Source: JBGRQA01 sp041725895 (lineage in GTDB: Bacteria > Bacteroidota > Bacteroidia > Bacteroidales > Marinifilaceae). From it: a DNA stretch of 64,000 nucleotides. The notes under the pieces are model-generated. The model saw only the letters and a list, made by a program, of their open reading frames with translations. It searched no databases and was not told the origin of the DNA. How positions within the stretch are numbered: position 1 is the stretch's first letter; each line of letters starts with the position of its first letter. The position numbers and the translations under genes were made by a program. The stretch is from NCBI GenBank assembly GCA_041725895.1, contig JBGRQA010000010.1:62001-126000 (forward strand). Direction: 5' to 3'. Shown here piece after piece: positions 26,647 to 35,284 of this stretch.

Positions 26647-29061
26647 ATGCTAAACAACTACGTAAAAATAGCCTTTAAACATCTCTTTAAAAACAAGAGT
26701 CTATCGTTAATCAACCTAATCGGATTATCGGTTTCCATGACCGCCTCCCTTTTCATTTTTCTCTATATAGAAAGCGAATACAGCTACGACAAAAACTGGA
26801 AAGACTCCGAGCTAATCTACCGCATATCCGAAACCGTAAACATGCAGGGGGAAGAAGTAAAATACGCCCTCTCGTCCTTCAAAGTCGCCGAAGATTTAAA
26901 AGCACGATTCCCTGAAATAGAAGAAGCGGGACGTCTCATGTATTGGATGAGAAATGCTACTCTCACAAAGGCGCAAACCTCTTTGGAGATAAATAATATC
27001 TACTATGCTGACTCCTGCTTTTTACACATCTTCAACCACGATTTTGTGGAAGGCAATCCATATTCTGCTCTAACCGCCCAAAACAGTATTGTAATTTCTG
27101 AACATTTGGCCCAATCTTTTTTCGGCAGAACTCAGGTATTGGGAGAAGAGCTGAAAATGGACAAAAAGTCTCTCACCGTAACCGGAGTATTCCGGGAACA
27201 TAAGAAAGAGACTCACATCCCCGTAAGCGCCCTTATTTCTGCATCAACATATTCCCAAGCCACAAGAGAAAGAATGTCAAACGACTGGCTCTGGCAAGTA
27301 TGCTACACCTATATAAAATTTACAAAACCAGAGTCTGTTGAACAGTTTCGGAGTAAGCTACAAAACTGGGAAGATGGTATTGTAAAGCCCTTTGTAGAAC
27401 AAAACGAATTGAACCTTGACATCGACTTTAAGCTGATGCCCATAAAAGACATTCATCTACGTTCGGAATTCAGCTACGAAATGCCAAGTAATTCTACAGA
27501 GAAATATGTGCAAATTCTGGCCTTTGTTGCACTGTTCATTCTGCTTATCGCAGCAATTAATTATATGAACCTGGCCACTTCCAAAGCTTCCCTTCGAAGC
27601 TTAGAAGTAGGTCTTCGAAAAAGTTTGGGTGCTCAGCGATCACAACTGATCAAACAGTTTCTTACAGAATCCCTTTTTATTACATTGATGGCCTTAGTGC
27701 TGGCAATTGGATTGATTGCCATTTTTCTTCCAGCCTTCAATAGTTTCACCGGCAAAAATTTCGATTTTTTCACCAACATCTTCAATATTCAACAGGTACA
27801 TATCTGGTCAGTAATTATTGGAGTTGCTCTATTTACCGGACTTATCAGCGGTACTTTTCCGGCCTTTGTTCTCTCTGCATTCTCTCCCCTACTGGCCTTA
27901 AAGGGTGGCAATGCCCAACAGGAAAAAAACCTAACTGTTCAATTGCGAAAATTTTTGGTCATCCTGCAACTTACAATTTCCACAGGGATGATAATCGTAA
28001 CCCTAATCATCAACAACCAAATGGATTTTCTTACATCCCGCAATCTTGGTTTTAATGATGAACAGGTATTGGTGATCAAATATCCCAAAAACCGTGAGCT
28101 AAGAAATCAATCCCAGGCCGTAAAACAAAAAATACTTCAGATCCCTGGAGTCACTTCCGCCTGTCTCTCAAAGAACCTCCCCGGATACACTTGCGGCAAC
28201 TTACTCTTCTACTTTAAACGGGAAGGCGTTCAGGAACAACAGATGATCAATCTCTTCCAGGCAGACGAAGAATTCCTATCAACACTCGATATCCCTCTTT
28301 TGAAAGGCAAAGGGTTTTCCAAGGAGTCTCTGACAAACCAGGAAAACGGTCTGATCATCAATGAAGCCTGTGCCAAATTTCTGGGATGGGATAATCCAAT
28401 TGGGAAAGAGATGGTGAGTGGTTATACGCCCAAAGGGGAAATCATTGGTGTGATGAAAGATTTTAACTTTAAATCATTACACAACACTATTGAACCTCTC
28501 ATTTTAATCTATAAAAAAACAGGGATGAGTCTTCTGGCAATAAAATTCGAATCCCAAAATAGTTCAGCAGTAATTCACGCCCTGCAAAAGCTTTGGAACG
28601 ATTTTGCACCAAACCATGAACTGCACTACGATTTTCTGGATGATCACTTTGCTCAACTCTATAAAAGAGAGGAAAAACTATTCCAAATATTCAGTCTTTT
28701 CTCGGGTCTTATTATCCTAATCGCCGGCTTAGGCTTACTTGGCTTAACCTCTTTTATTCTGGACAAAAAGATGAAAGAAATAGCAATTCGCAAAGTACTG
28801 GGAGCCAAATCGGGGCAACTACTAATGCTACTGAGTAAAGATTTTCTCATTTGGTTAATGGTAGCCAATATCATTGCCTGGCCCACCTGCTACTATTTAA
28901 TGGAAAAATGGTTAATGGACTTTGAATACAGAATTGTTCCGGGCTGGAGTAGTTTTGCCCTGGCTAGTCTGTTTAGCCTGCTTCTTACTTGTGGTACAGT
29001 ACTAAAAATGGGCTGGACAGCCTTACAGCAAGATCCTGCAAAACTTCTCCAAAATGAATAA
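26647..29061 (+). CDS. MacB/FtsX-like ABC transporter permease
   Basis: The protein has 804 aa in the duplicated Bacteroidota permease layout: an N-terminal helix (SLINLIGLSVSMTASLFIFLYI), a MacB periplasmic core (about 50-270), three helices with an FtsX domain (about 285-410), a second helix/periplasmic core and a C-terminal FtsX domain (about 680-800). Conserved sites are EVGLRKSLGAQRSQL and EIAIRKVLGAKSGQL. No ATPase gene is adjacent. In this phylum such permeases often lie next to two-component systems and respond to envelope stress, so the LytS/LytTR pair upstream may control it, although a strong terminator separates them. A TAGTTTTG box at 26617-26624 is a weak candidate promoter. Confidence 0.88.
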   Translation: MLNNYVKIAFKHLFKNKSLSLINLIGLSVSMTASLFIFLYIESEYSYDKNWKDSELIYRISETVNMQGEEVKYALSSFKVAEDLKARFPEIEEAGRLMYWMRNATLTKAQTSLEINNIYYADSCFLHIFNHDFVEGNPYSALTAQNSIVISEHLAQSFFGRTQVLGEELKMDKKSLTVTGVFREHKKETHIPVSALISASTYSQATRERMSNDWLWQVCYTYIKFTKPESVEQFRSKLQNWEDGIVKPFVEQNELNLDIDFKLMPIKDIHLRSEFSYEMPSNSTEKYVQILAFVALFILLIAAINYMNLATSKASLRSLEVGLRKSLGAQRSQLIKQFLTESLFITLMALVLAIGLIAIFLPAFNSFTGKNFDFFTNIFNIQQVHIWSVIIGVALFTGLISGTFPAFVLSAFSPLLALKGGNAQQEKNLTVQLRKFLVILQLTISTGMIIVTLIINNQMDFLTSRNLGFNDEQVLVIKYPKNRELRNQSQAVKQKILQIPGVTSACLSKNLPGYTCGNLLFYFKREGVQEQQMINLFQADEEFLSTLDIPLLKGKGFSKESLTNQENGLIINEACAKFLGWDNPIGKEMVSGYTPKGEIIGVMKDFNFKSLHNTIEPLILIYKKTGMSLLAIKFESQNSSAVIHALQKLWNDFAPNHELHYDFLDDHFAQLYKREEKLFQIFSLFSGLIILIAGLGLLGLTSFILDKKMKEIAIRKVLGAKSGQLLMLLSKDFLIWLMVANIIAWPTCYYLMEKWLMDFEYRIVPGWSSFALASLFSLLLTCGTVLKMGWTALQQDPAKLLQNE

Positions 29062-29194
29062 TTCAATCACATGAAAAACAATGCTGAAGCAATTCCTATT
29101 CATTAAAAAATATTAATTCAAAAAGAAACAACAACAAGCACGGAAGGAAAAATCTTTGTAACTTATAGGAAAGCACTCAATAACTTAACAAATC

Positions 29195-29590
29195 ATGACA
29201 CAATCTGACAACCAGCTTTCCGGTAAGACAAACCTTCCTTCCAATAAACAAGAAGTGGAGGGGAATCTCTCCGCTTCTTCCTTTTCTGAAGATAAAGTAA
29301 TTCGGGAAGAAAATCCTGAAATAAAGAATATCAAAGAAAAACTGGCCCGATTGGATATAGCCCTGAATTCAGCTCAAAATTCTCGGTTGATGCTAATTCA
29401 GATGAAACAAAAACAGAAAAAACTTTCGAAGAAAAAGAAGAAAAAATGTAGAAAATCAAAACTCCGAAAAGAACTTCGAAGAGCTCTCCAACAAAACATA
29501 CTTCTCTGTCAGGAAATTATTCAAATCAAAACAGATGAAATTGAATGTTGGCGTCGGCAACTGGAGGAATCACTCAACAATTCGAAGTAA
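29195..29590 (+). CDS. Lysine-rich coiled-coil protein of unknown function
   Basis: This 131-aa protein has no signal or membrane helix and matches no family I know. Residues 1-45 are polar and probably disordered. Residues 42-70 and 90-128 look helical or coiled-coil. Between them residues 71-96 hold 17 Lys/Arg in 26 positions, including KKLSKKKKKKCRKSKLRKE. It lies 30 bp before a CHAD-domain gene and is probably cotranscribed. CHAD domains bind polyphosphate, so a polyanion-binding role for this basic patch is a reasonable guess. Confidence 0.65.
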   Translation: MTQSDNQLSGKTNLPSNKQEVEGNLSASSFSEDKVIREENPEIKNIKEKLARLDIALNSAQNSRLMLIQMKQKQKKLSKKKKKKCRKSKLRKELRRALQQNILLCQEIIQIKTDEIECWRRQLEESLNNSK

Positions 29591-29620
29591 TATTTATTAT
29601 TATAAAAAATGGTATAAGCC

Positions 29621-30436
29621 ATGAGGATAAAGGAATTTTATGAAAAACAAAATGACGTATTCCTTAACCATTATCTAATTGCAGCCGGAACCGGGGATGA
29701 AGAAGCCATCCATCAGATGCGGGTGGCTCTTAAAAAGATATTTGCCCTGTGCTCCTTTCTTCGATCCTGCAAATTGGTTGATAAACCACAATTGGGCTAT
29801 TTAAAAAAAGCGCGAAAGCTGTTTCGTCTTGCAGGGAACTTGCGCGATAACCAAATCCAACTCCAAATCCTTAAAGAATACGAGCCCCAATTTTCTCTTC
29901 CTGATTACGAAAGCCAAATAACAAACCAAATCGAAGAAGGGATTAATTGCTGGACAAAAAAGGCTTGCTCCTTTTCCCTTACAGAGTATGTCAAATTTAA
30001 GGTAATACTGAGCCACATAATTAATCAAATACCAGACGAACATGTCAGAACATCTGCTAAAGATTTCATCCTGAACCAAATTCACTTTATCGAGGATCTT
30101 TTACTCCATGAAAACTGGAAAGAAAAACTGCATAAAGTACGGATTCATTTGAAGCAGATGCATAGGATCTTTCAGCTTTACCGTCCAACTCCAATACTCA
30201 TACCAACCGAACAGATTAAGAAAGTAGAACTACAACTGGGGCGTTGGCACGACCATTTAATCGTATTAGAAAACATTGAACAATTCAGTGCTACGAATTC
30301 CAAAAACTATTCTCTGGCAAAAAATATAATAAGTTCGGAATTACAGCATTTGGCTTCTCCACTTCGAAAACAATTACTACTAGAGTTTACATACATTAAG
30401 GAAGATATAATTCTTCCTCCTCTCTCGGAGATGTAA
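29621..30436 (+). CDS. CHAD-domain protein
   Basis: The 271-aa all-helical protein has the conserved CHAD signature near its start (AIHQMRVALKKIFALCSFLR, His31). It also has LFRLAGNLRDNQIQ and, in the second half, LHKVRIHLKQMHRIFQLY and LGRWHDHLIVLENI. CHAD domains carry conserved His and basic residues that bind inorganic polyphosphate, and many localise to polyP granules. This one lacks the CYTH domain often fused to it. It follows the lysine-rich gene. Confidence 0.88.
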   Translation: MRIKEFYEKQNDVFLNHYLIAAGTGDEEAIHQMRVALKKIFALCSFLRSCKLVDKPQLGYLKKARKLFRLAGNLRDNQIQLQILKEYEPQFSLPDYESQITNQIEEGINCWTKKACSFSLTEYVKFKVILSHIINQIPDEHVRTSAKDFILNQIHFIEDLLLHENWKEKLHKVRIHLKQMHRIFQLYRPTPILIPTEQIKKVELQLGRWHDHLIVLENIEQFSATNSKNYSLAKNIISSELQHLASPLRKQLLLEFTYIKEDIILPPLSEM

Positions 30437-30507
30437 AAACGAAATTTTTTCTCAACTCATCGAAGAACTACTTAAATCCATCGAAAAATATTGATTTAAA
30501 CTTAACA

Positions 30508-30538
30508 TTGGTTTTTATTTACAGTAAAGTTATATTTA
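30508..30538 (+). promoter_or_regulatory. Candidate promoter of the lipoprotein-LytS-LytTR operon
   Basis: TTGG starts at 30508 and TATATTTA at 30531-30538, with a 20-bp spacer between TTG and the -7 box, close to the Bacteroidota consensus. The ATG follows at 30555, giving a very short leader. Confidence 0.45.
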
Positions 30539-30554
30539 CAAAAACCGATAAATT

Positions 30555-31394
30555 ATGAAAACAATAAACCCATTCGCATCCGATCGGATAAGAAAACTAA
30601 CTATTGCACTATTCACCCTGGCTCTTCTTGTCGGCTTAAACTCCTGCCTGGTCACCTCCCTAAATCCAATTTACTTTTCAAACAATTTGATTTACAAACC
30701 GGAACTTTGCGGTAAATGGGTGGATAGCTTGGGTACTCAATGGGAATTAATTGAAACGTCCATTAAGAAAGATGAAGACGACTACAAATCGAAGGAATAT
30801 CAGTTTTTTCAAGGCAAGGAAGCCAATCCTGAAACAAAATCAGACGAAGAAAAGTTTTTCGAGGGCGAGAAGACCATTTCAGAAACGATATCAAAGGAAG
30901 AAGAATTTTTTCATGTAAAGCATGTAAATCCGAAAACACCTGAAGAACAAGCTATACATCGCCAGAGAATGTACAATTTTTTTATGGAAGGAAATACAAA
31001 ATACTATACCATTAAAATTAATGAAGAAGGAAAAACAGCAACATTTACCGGTAAGCTTGTGAAGTTGGATAAGTATCTATTCCTGGATGTTTTGCCTGAA
31101 AAAACAAATGTAGAAAATATCGTAAATCACAGTTTCCTGCAATCGCATCTAATTTCTGCTCACGGAATTTTTAAAGTTACACTGGAAAACAATAAAATAC
31201 GTTTGAATTACCTGGAACCAGAATCACTCCGAGCCGCAAGAAACTGGAGAAAGTTTCGCTTCACTCATGTAAAAACAAAAGACAATCTGGTGATTACGGC
31301 TAAAACCAAAGACATCCAGAAATTCCTCATCAAGTACGCTGATTCTGATATTTTCTCCAATGAGGACAGCCAAATTCTGTTAACGAAAAAATAA
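30555..31394 (+). CDS. Lipoprotein of unknown function preceding a LytS/LytTR pair
   Basis: The protein has 279 aa with a lipoprotein signal ending LVGLNSC (Cys31), preceded by an unusually long n-region (MKTINPFASDRIRKL). After Cys comes LNPIYFSNNLIYKPELCGKWVD, a beginning seen in small Bacteroidota lipoproteins. The acidic stretch at about 75-135 repeats a FFxGxKxxxPET-like motif about three times (QFFQGKEANPET, KFFEGEKTISET, EFFHVKHVNPKT). The rest is beta-rich. The gene is 9 bp before the kinase start, so it may be an accessory sensor for that system. I do not recognise a named family. Confidence 0.72.
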   Translation: MKTINPFASDRIRKLTIALFTLALLVGLNSCLVTSLNPIYFSNNLIYKPELCGKWVDSLGTQWELIETSIKKDEDDYKSKEYQFFQGKEANPETKSDEEKFFEGEKTISETISKEEEFFHVKHVNPKTPEEQAIHRQRMYNFFMEGNTKYYTIKINEEGKTATFTGKLVKLDKYLFLDVLPEKTNVENIVNHSFLQSHLISAHGIFKVTLENNKIRLNYLEPESLRAARNWRKFRFTHVKTKDNLVITAKTKDIQKFLIKYADSDIFSNEDSQILLTKK

Positions 31395-31403
31395 TATTCA
31401 AGT

Positions 31404-32498
31404 TTGAAGAAACTAAGTCTAATTATAAAACAGATTTACCAGAAGAGGATGGTGCAACACATTCTCTTCTGGTTTACCTCGTACTATATTCTGCTCTATT
31501 CTTTTGCTATGGAAGAAGAGTTGCACCAGGTAGATTACGTATATACTTTTCTCTTCCACCTTAGCCTGATAGCAGGAGTATACATTAATCATCTTATATT
31601 GATTCCCGGCCTGCTGGCTAAAAAACGAATCTTTATTTACCTACCGCTGGCTTTGGCCCTTTGGTTAGGAACAGCCTGGTTTAATGAATTCACCTTTACC
31701 AATCTATGCGACTACCTTTTCCCGGATTACTTATTTATTTCCTACTTTGATTTTGAAGAACTGTTAAAATTCTCCTTTGCCTATTTGGGGCTAACCACAC
31801 TTCTGAAATTGGCAAAGAAAGGTTTCCTTCACGCCGAAACACAAAAAGAACTTGAACAGATCAAACGAAAACAAGCTGAAAATGAACTGGAAATCCTACG
31901 AGCACAAATCAATCCACATTTTCTGTTCAACAACCTGAATAGTCTGTATGCCCTTGCCAGAAAAAAGGCAGAATCAACACCGGAATACATCCTACATCTC
32001 TCTGAAATGATGCGCTACATGCTGTACGAAACCAATACAGAGAAAGTTGAATTAGACAAAGAGTTATCCTTCGTAAAGAATTACCTAAAACTGCAACAAC
32101 TTCGACTAGATGCACCTGACAAAATCAATTACCGAATTTCAGGAGCAATAAATAGCCAATTAATTGCTCCCTTACTACTAATCCCTTTTGTGGAGAACAG
32201 CTTCAAACATGGTTGTCAAACAGATATAGAACAATTCCATTTGGATCTCAATATTACGGTTAAAGAAAATAAATTCAGGATGGAATTGTCTAACAGCAAA
32301 CAACAAGAAAAAATATCTGAAAAACAAACGGGGGGAATTGGTCTTCGAAATGTAACGAAAAGACTGGAATATCTTTATCCTCAAAAACATCAACTGGAAA
32401 TTACCAATTCCAACGAGAGGTTTATGGTGAAACTACAAATTTACCTTGAAGCAGAGAAAGAAATTACAGCACCCCAAAAAACTACTATATATGCCTGA
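31404..32498 (+). CDS. LytS-type membrane sensor histidine kinase
   Basis: The protein has 364 aa from TTG 31404; ATG 31449 would remove 15 residues. Four helices span about 18-130 (QHILFWFTSYYILLYSFAM; LSLIAGVYINHLILIPGLL). A coiled linker leads to the His_kinase domain with His172 in NPHFLFNNLNS. The ATP site includes LIPFVENSFKHG and GGIGLRNVTKRL. It lacks any large extracellular domain, so the preceding lipoprotein may supply ligand recognition. Its stop overlaps the next start by 8 bp. Confidence 0.92.
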   Translation: MKKLSLIIKQIYQKRMVQHILFWFTSYYILLYSFAMEEELHQVDYVYTFLFHLSLIAGVYINHLILIPGLLAKKRIFIYLPLALALWLGTAWFNEFTFTNLCDYLFPDYLFISYFDFEELLKFSFAYLGLTTLLKLAKKGFLHAETQKELEQIKRKQAENELEILRAQINPHFLFNNLNSLYALARKKAESTPEYILHLSEMMRYMLYETNTEKVELDKELSFVKNYLKLQQLRLDAPDKINYRISGAINSQLIAPLLLIPFVENSFKHGCQTDIEQFHLDLNITVKENKFRMELSNSKQQEKISEKQTGGIGLRNVTKRLEYLYPQKHQLEITNSNERFMVKLQIYLEAEKEITAPQKTTIYA

Positions 32499-33210
32499 GA
32501 ATAGAACCAAATGCCTTGTGGTTGATGATGAGCCGCTTTCCCGAGAGATTCTAATGGATTATATTGCACAGTGTCCCTACCTGGATTGCATCGCAGAATG
32601 CAAAAATGCAATAGAAGCCAATCAATTGATACTTACTCATGATATCCAAATCCTCTTTCTGGACATTAATATGCCCATGCTAACAGGAATACAATGGATC
32701 AAGAGTCTCGAAAATCCACCACTTGTGGTATTTACTACAGCATACCCGGAGTATGCTGTAGAAGGCTTTAATTTGAACGCGGTAGACTACTTGCTTAAAC
32801 CTTTCTCCTTTGAACGATTTCTTAAAGCTGTAAACAAGGGACAGGAAAAACTACTCCATAACGAACCTATTTCTTCTCCAACCGATCCAATAGATAATTG
32901 TCTACGGGTAAAATCTGATAAGCGTTGGTTTCGGATTGCATTTGACGAAATTCTATACCTGGAATCCATAGGAGACTATCTTAAATTACATCTAAACAGT
33001 GGGCCTCTAACGATCCACCACACCCTCAAATTAATCCTGGAAAAACTCCCTCAACATATTTTTCTGAGGGTACACCGCTCTTATGTTGTTAATCTAAGGC
33101 ACATCCAATATTTTGAAGGGAATCAAGTTAAACTCGGAAATTCATTTGTTCCGGTTAGTTCCTCCTACCGGGAAGAACTAATAACTCTTTTTCATGAAAA
33201 AGAGAAGTAA
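32491..33210 (+). CDS. LytTR-family response regulator
   Basis: ATG 32491 gives 239 aa; the TTG at 32446 lies well inside the kinase gene and was rejected. The receiver domain has Asp12/Asp13, phospho-acceptor Asp58 (LFLDINMP), Thr82/83 and Lys103. The LytTR domain begins near 140 with LYLESIGDYLKLHL and includes FLRVHRSYVVNLRHI. The 8-bp overlap with the kinase gene makes it the direct partner. Confidence 0.94.
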   Translation: MPENRTKCLVVDDEPLSREILMDYIAQCPYLDCIAECKNAIEANQLILTHDIQILFLDINMPMLTGIQWIKSLENPPLVVFTTAYPEYAVEGFNLNAVDYLLKPFSFERFLKAVNKGQEKLLHNEPISSPTDPIDNCLRVKSDKRWFRIAFDEILYLESIGDYLKLHLNSGPLTIHHTLKLILEKLPQHIFLRVHRSYVVNLRHIQYFEGNQVKLGNSFVPVSSSYREELITLFHEKEK

Positions 33211-33614
33211 TCAATCATATCCTGAAATGATTCCATCAGAATTATTTCATCTCAAGAACCTCAAATAGAAACCAGATCGCCTCTTCATCAATGGAGCCAA
33301 ATCTGGTTTTTCTTTTCTAAATTAACTACCAACTTTATCTGTGGCAGAATCAATAAGGATTAGTATTTCTTTTGAAGAGTAAACTCATTATCATCAAAAA
33401 AGGAGTCCTAAAAATAAAATTATTCACTAAATTGTATACAGTTTGATACAGAGAGATTTTCACATCAAGAATTTGTCTCATACTTATTTCTGGATCACTT
33501 ATTATTTTACAACTTGAATCACAGATTATTGATTGTTGTAGCAATATTCTGTGATTATTGGGTTTGAAAAATTCTACTTGAATAGCAATTCCGAAACAAT
33601 AAAACAATTGAGAA
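33211..33614. other. Intergenic region between the LytTR regulator and the FemAB-like gene
   Basis: The region holds an intrinsic terminator at 33269-33317 and then AT-rich DNA. A 92-codon minus-strand frame (33350-33628) overlaps the next gene's start and has no recognisable features. No clear promoter box was found. Confidence 0.55.
33269..33317 (+). terminator. Intrinsic terminator after the second LytTR regulator
   Basis: AAACCAGAT (33269-33277) pairs with ATCTGGTTT (33301-33309), followed by TTCTTTTCT. The loop is 23 nt. Confidence 0.75.
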
Positions 33615-34604
33615 ATGATACAGTACATTTCAGCTCAAAAGGATCTTAATTGTAATATTAATCTCCCGATTTTTGCTTGTGAATCATACTTAAAGTGCAA
33701 AAGTAATTCCTACGGCTGGTTTGAATCGACAAACTATGTCATTCCATTTGTTATCCAAAAGAAATTCACATTCAAGTGGCTAACCTTCACAAACAAACCA
33801 TTGGACAAACAATCCAATTTATCAAACTTGGAACAAAAAGAATTTTTACAGGAGATAATATCCTATCTGAAAAAGAATAAAATATGTGATTTCATTCATA
33901 AAGCTCAGGCCTATGTGGTATTTGATGCTGTACCTGATTGTTCTGATTCCATAGAATATGGAACATACAAACTCAATGTAAACAGGACGGACAATGAAAT
34001 AATGATGAATTGTCATTCAAAGCACAGAAACAATATCCGAAAAGCCTTACGGGATGGAATCCAAATTAAAGAGACCGATAATATTACACTAACCTACAAT
34101 CTCATCAGAAGGACCCTGGAAAGAACCAACTCCGTATTCTATCCATCAATGGAATATCTCACAAATTTAAAAAAATGGTTACCCGATAATGTGAAGTTTT
34201 TTATTGCCGAAAAACTCGGTGTTGTTCAAGGAGTTTCTGTTCTTGTTTTTGATAATTTCTCAGGATACTATATGTATGGAGGCAGCAATTCAAGTCCCTC
34301 CCCCGGATCTCTGAACCTATTGCAATTTGAAATTTTTAAGTTCCTGAGAGACAAAGGCATCCATCAATACGATTTTGTTGGAGCAAGGATTAATGTTCAA
34401 AAAGGCTCTAAATATGAAGGAATACAACGCTTTAAAATCAGATTTGGCGCAAAAACGCATAAGGGATATACCTTTCGGGTTGTAATTCGTCCACTCAAAT
34501 TTCTTCTATTCAAACTTTCCACCAAAGTTTACGGTATCATTACTGGAAATAAATACCATGATGTTATTGACCAGGTAAAAAAGGAAGTGAACACCAGCCA
34601 ATAA
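33615..34604 (+). CDS. FemAB/BioF2-like acyl- or aminoacyltransferase
   Basis: This 329-aa soluble protein has a GNAT fold of the FemAB/BioF2 type. The core motif SKHRNNIRKALRDG is followed by FFIAEKLGVVQGVSVLVF, YYMYGGSNSS and GIQRFKIRFGAK. Family members transfer amino acids from aminoacyl-tRNA, or acyl groups, to cell-wall or polysaccharide precursors. The gene is transcribed toward the exopolysaccharide locus from the opposite strand and is the third FemAB-like gene within 20 kb. Substrate unknown. Confidence 0.8.
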   Translation: MIQYISAQKDLNCNINLPIFACESYLKCKSNSYGWFESTNYVIPFVIQKKFTFKWLTFTNKPLDKQSNLSNLEQKEFLQEIISYLKKNKICDFIHKAQAYVVFDAVPDCSDSIEYGTYKLNVNRTDNEIMMNCHSKHRNNIRKALRDGIQIKETDNITLTYNLIRRTLERTNSVFYPSMEYLTNLKKWLPDNVKFFIAEKLGVVQGVSVLVFDNFSGYYMYGGSNSSPSPGSLNLLQFEIFKFLRDKGIHQYDFVGARINVQKGSKYEGIQRFKIRFGAKTHKGYTFRVVIRPLKFLLFKLSTKVYGIITGNKYHDVIDQVKKEVNTSQ

Positions 34605-34681
34605 GATTAAGCCAAGAAATACAAAATAATCGGGTCTTTCTTCACAAACCAATTTGAGGAAAGATACGTTCCAAACTACTT

Positions 34682-34717
34682 CAAAAAAATCCCCACCTGA
34701 CAAAAATCAGGAGGGGA
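34682..34717 (-). terminator. Intrinsic terminator at the end of the exopolysaccharide locus
   Basis: Read on the minus strand, an 11-bp stem (34707-34717 with 34690-34700, one mismatch) around a 6-nt loop is followed by seven T residues. It lies about 25 bp past the HAD gene stop. Confidence 0.88.
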
Positions 34718-34741
34718 TCAGTCATCTTATAAATGGTTGAG

Positions 34742-35149
34742 CTAATTCCAATCAAAAAGACGCTTGAATAGTCCTTTCCGGGAATCTATTTCCTTTTCCT
34801 TTTTCCATTCCGCCTCCGAACAAAGCATTCGGTAAACCTCCATCCATTCGGGTAAACCGCCAAGGTTTCGATCATCAATATAGACATCTGCATAGATCTT
34901 TCTACTAACACCACCAGTAAATTCCTCTTCCGGGTAGTTCCGATTCACCGCATAGAAATGAACTCCCCTTTCCCGGCAGAACTCAACAGCATTTTCCAAC
35001 TCAACGCCAGTGCGATAAGTCCATAGAATGATACGATGCCCCATCTTCTGCAAAGCCTTAATTGTATCAATAGCAAATGGCAACTCCTTTCCAATGGCAG
35101 GAAACCTATGTTCTACAATTGTTCCATCAAAATCAACTGCTATAATCAT
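34742..35149 (-). CDS. Small HAD-superfamily hydrolase
   Basis: The 135-aa protein starts MIIAVDFDGTIVEHRFP, which contains the HAD nucleophile motif DxDGT, and continues with IILWTYRTG (motif II Thr) and ADVYIDDRNLGGLPEW (motif IV acidic residues). It has no large cap domain. Similar short HAD proteins in Bacteroides are annotated as phosphatases of unknown substrate. It lies 135 bp after the Wzc gene and just before the locus terminator, so it may be part of the same transcript. Confidence 0.85.
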   Translation of the reverse strand: MIIAVDFDGTIVEHRFPAIGKELPFAIDTIKALQKMGHRIILWTYRTGVELENAVEFCRERGVHFYAVNRNYPEEEFTGGVSRKIYADVYIDDRNLGGLPEWMEVYRMLCSEAEWKKEKEIDSRKGLFKRLFDWN

Positions 35150-35284
35150 CTTCAGCCCCCTTCTTTATTTCATTTAATTACTTCAATCAAATCTTATATA
35201 TGCATCAACCTAAACCCTTTAAAACTTTCGTTTTGTAATTACCACAGGTATAAAACTCAAATTTTCAATAGCCTTAGAATCCTT

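Noticed and set aside
33350..33628. 92-codon minus-strand frame
   Set aside because: It overlaps the start of the FemAB-like gene, is low in complexity and matches nothing recognisable.
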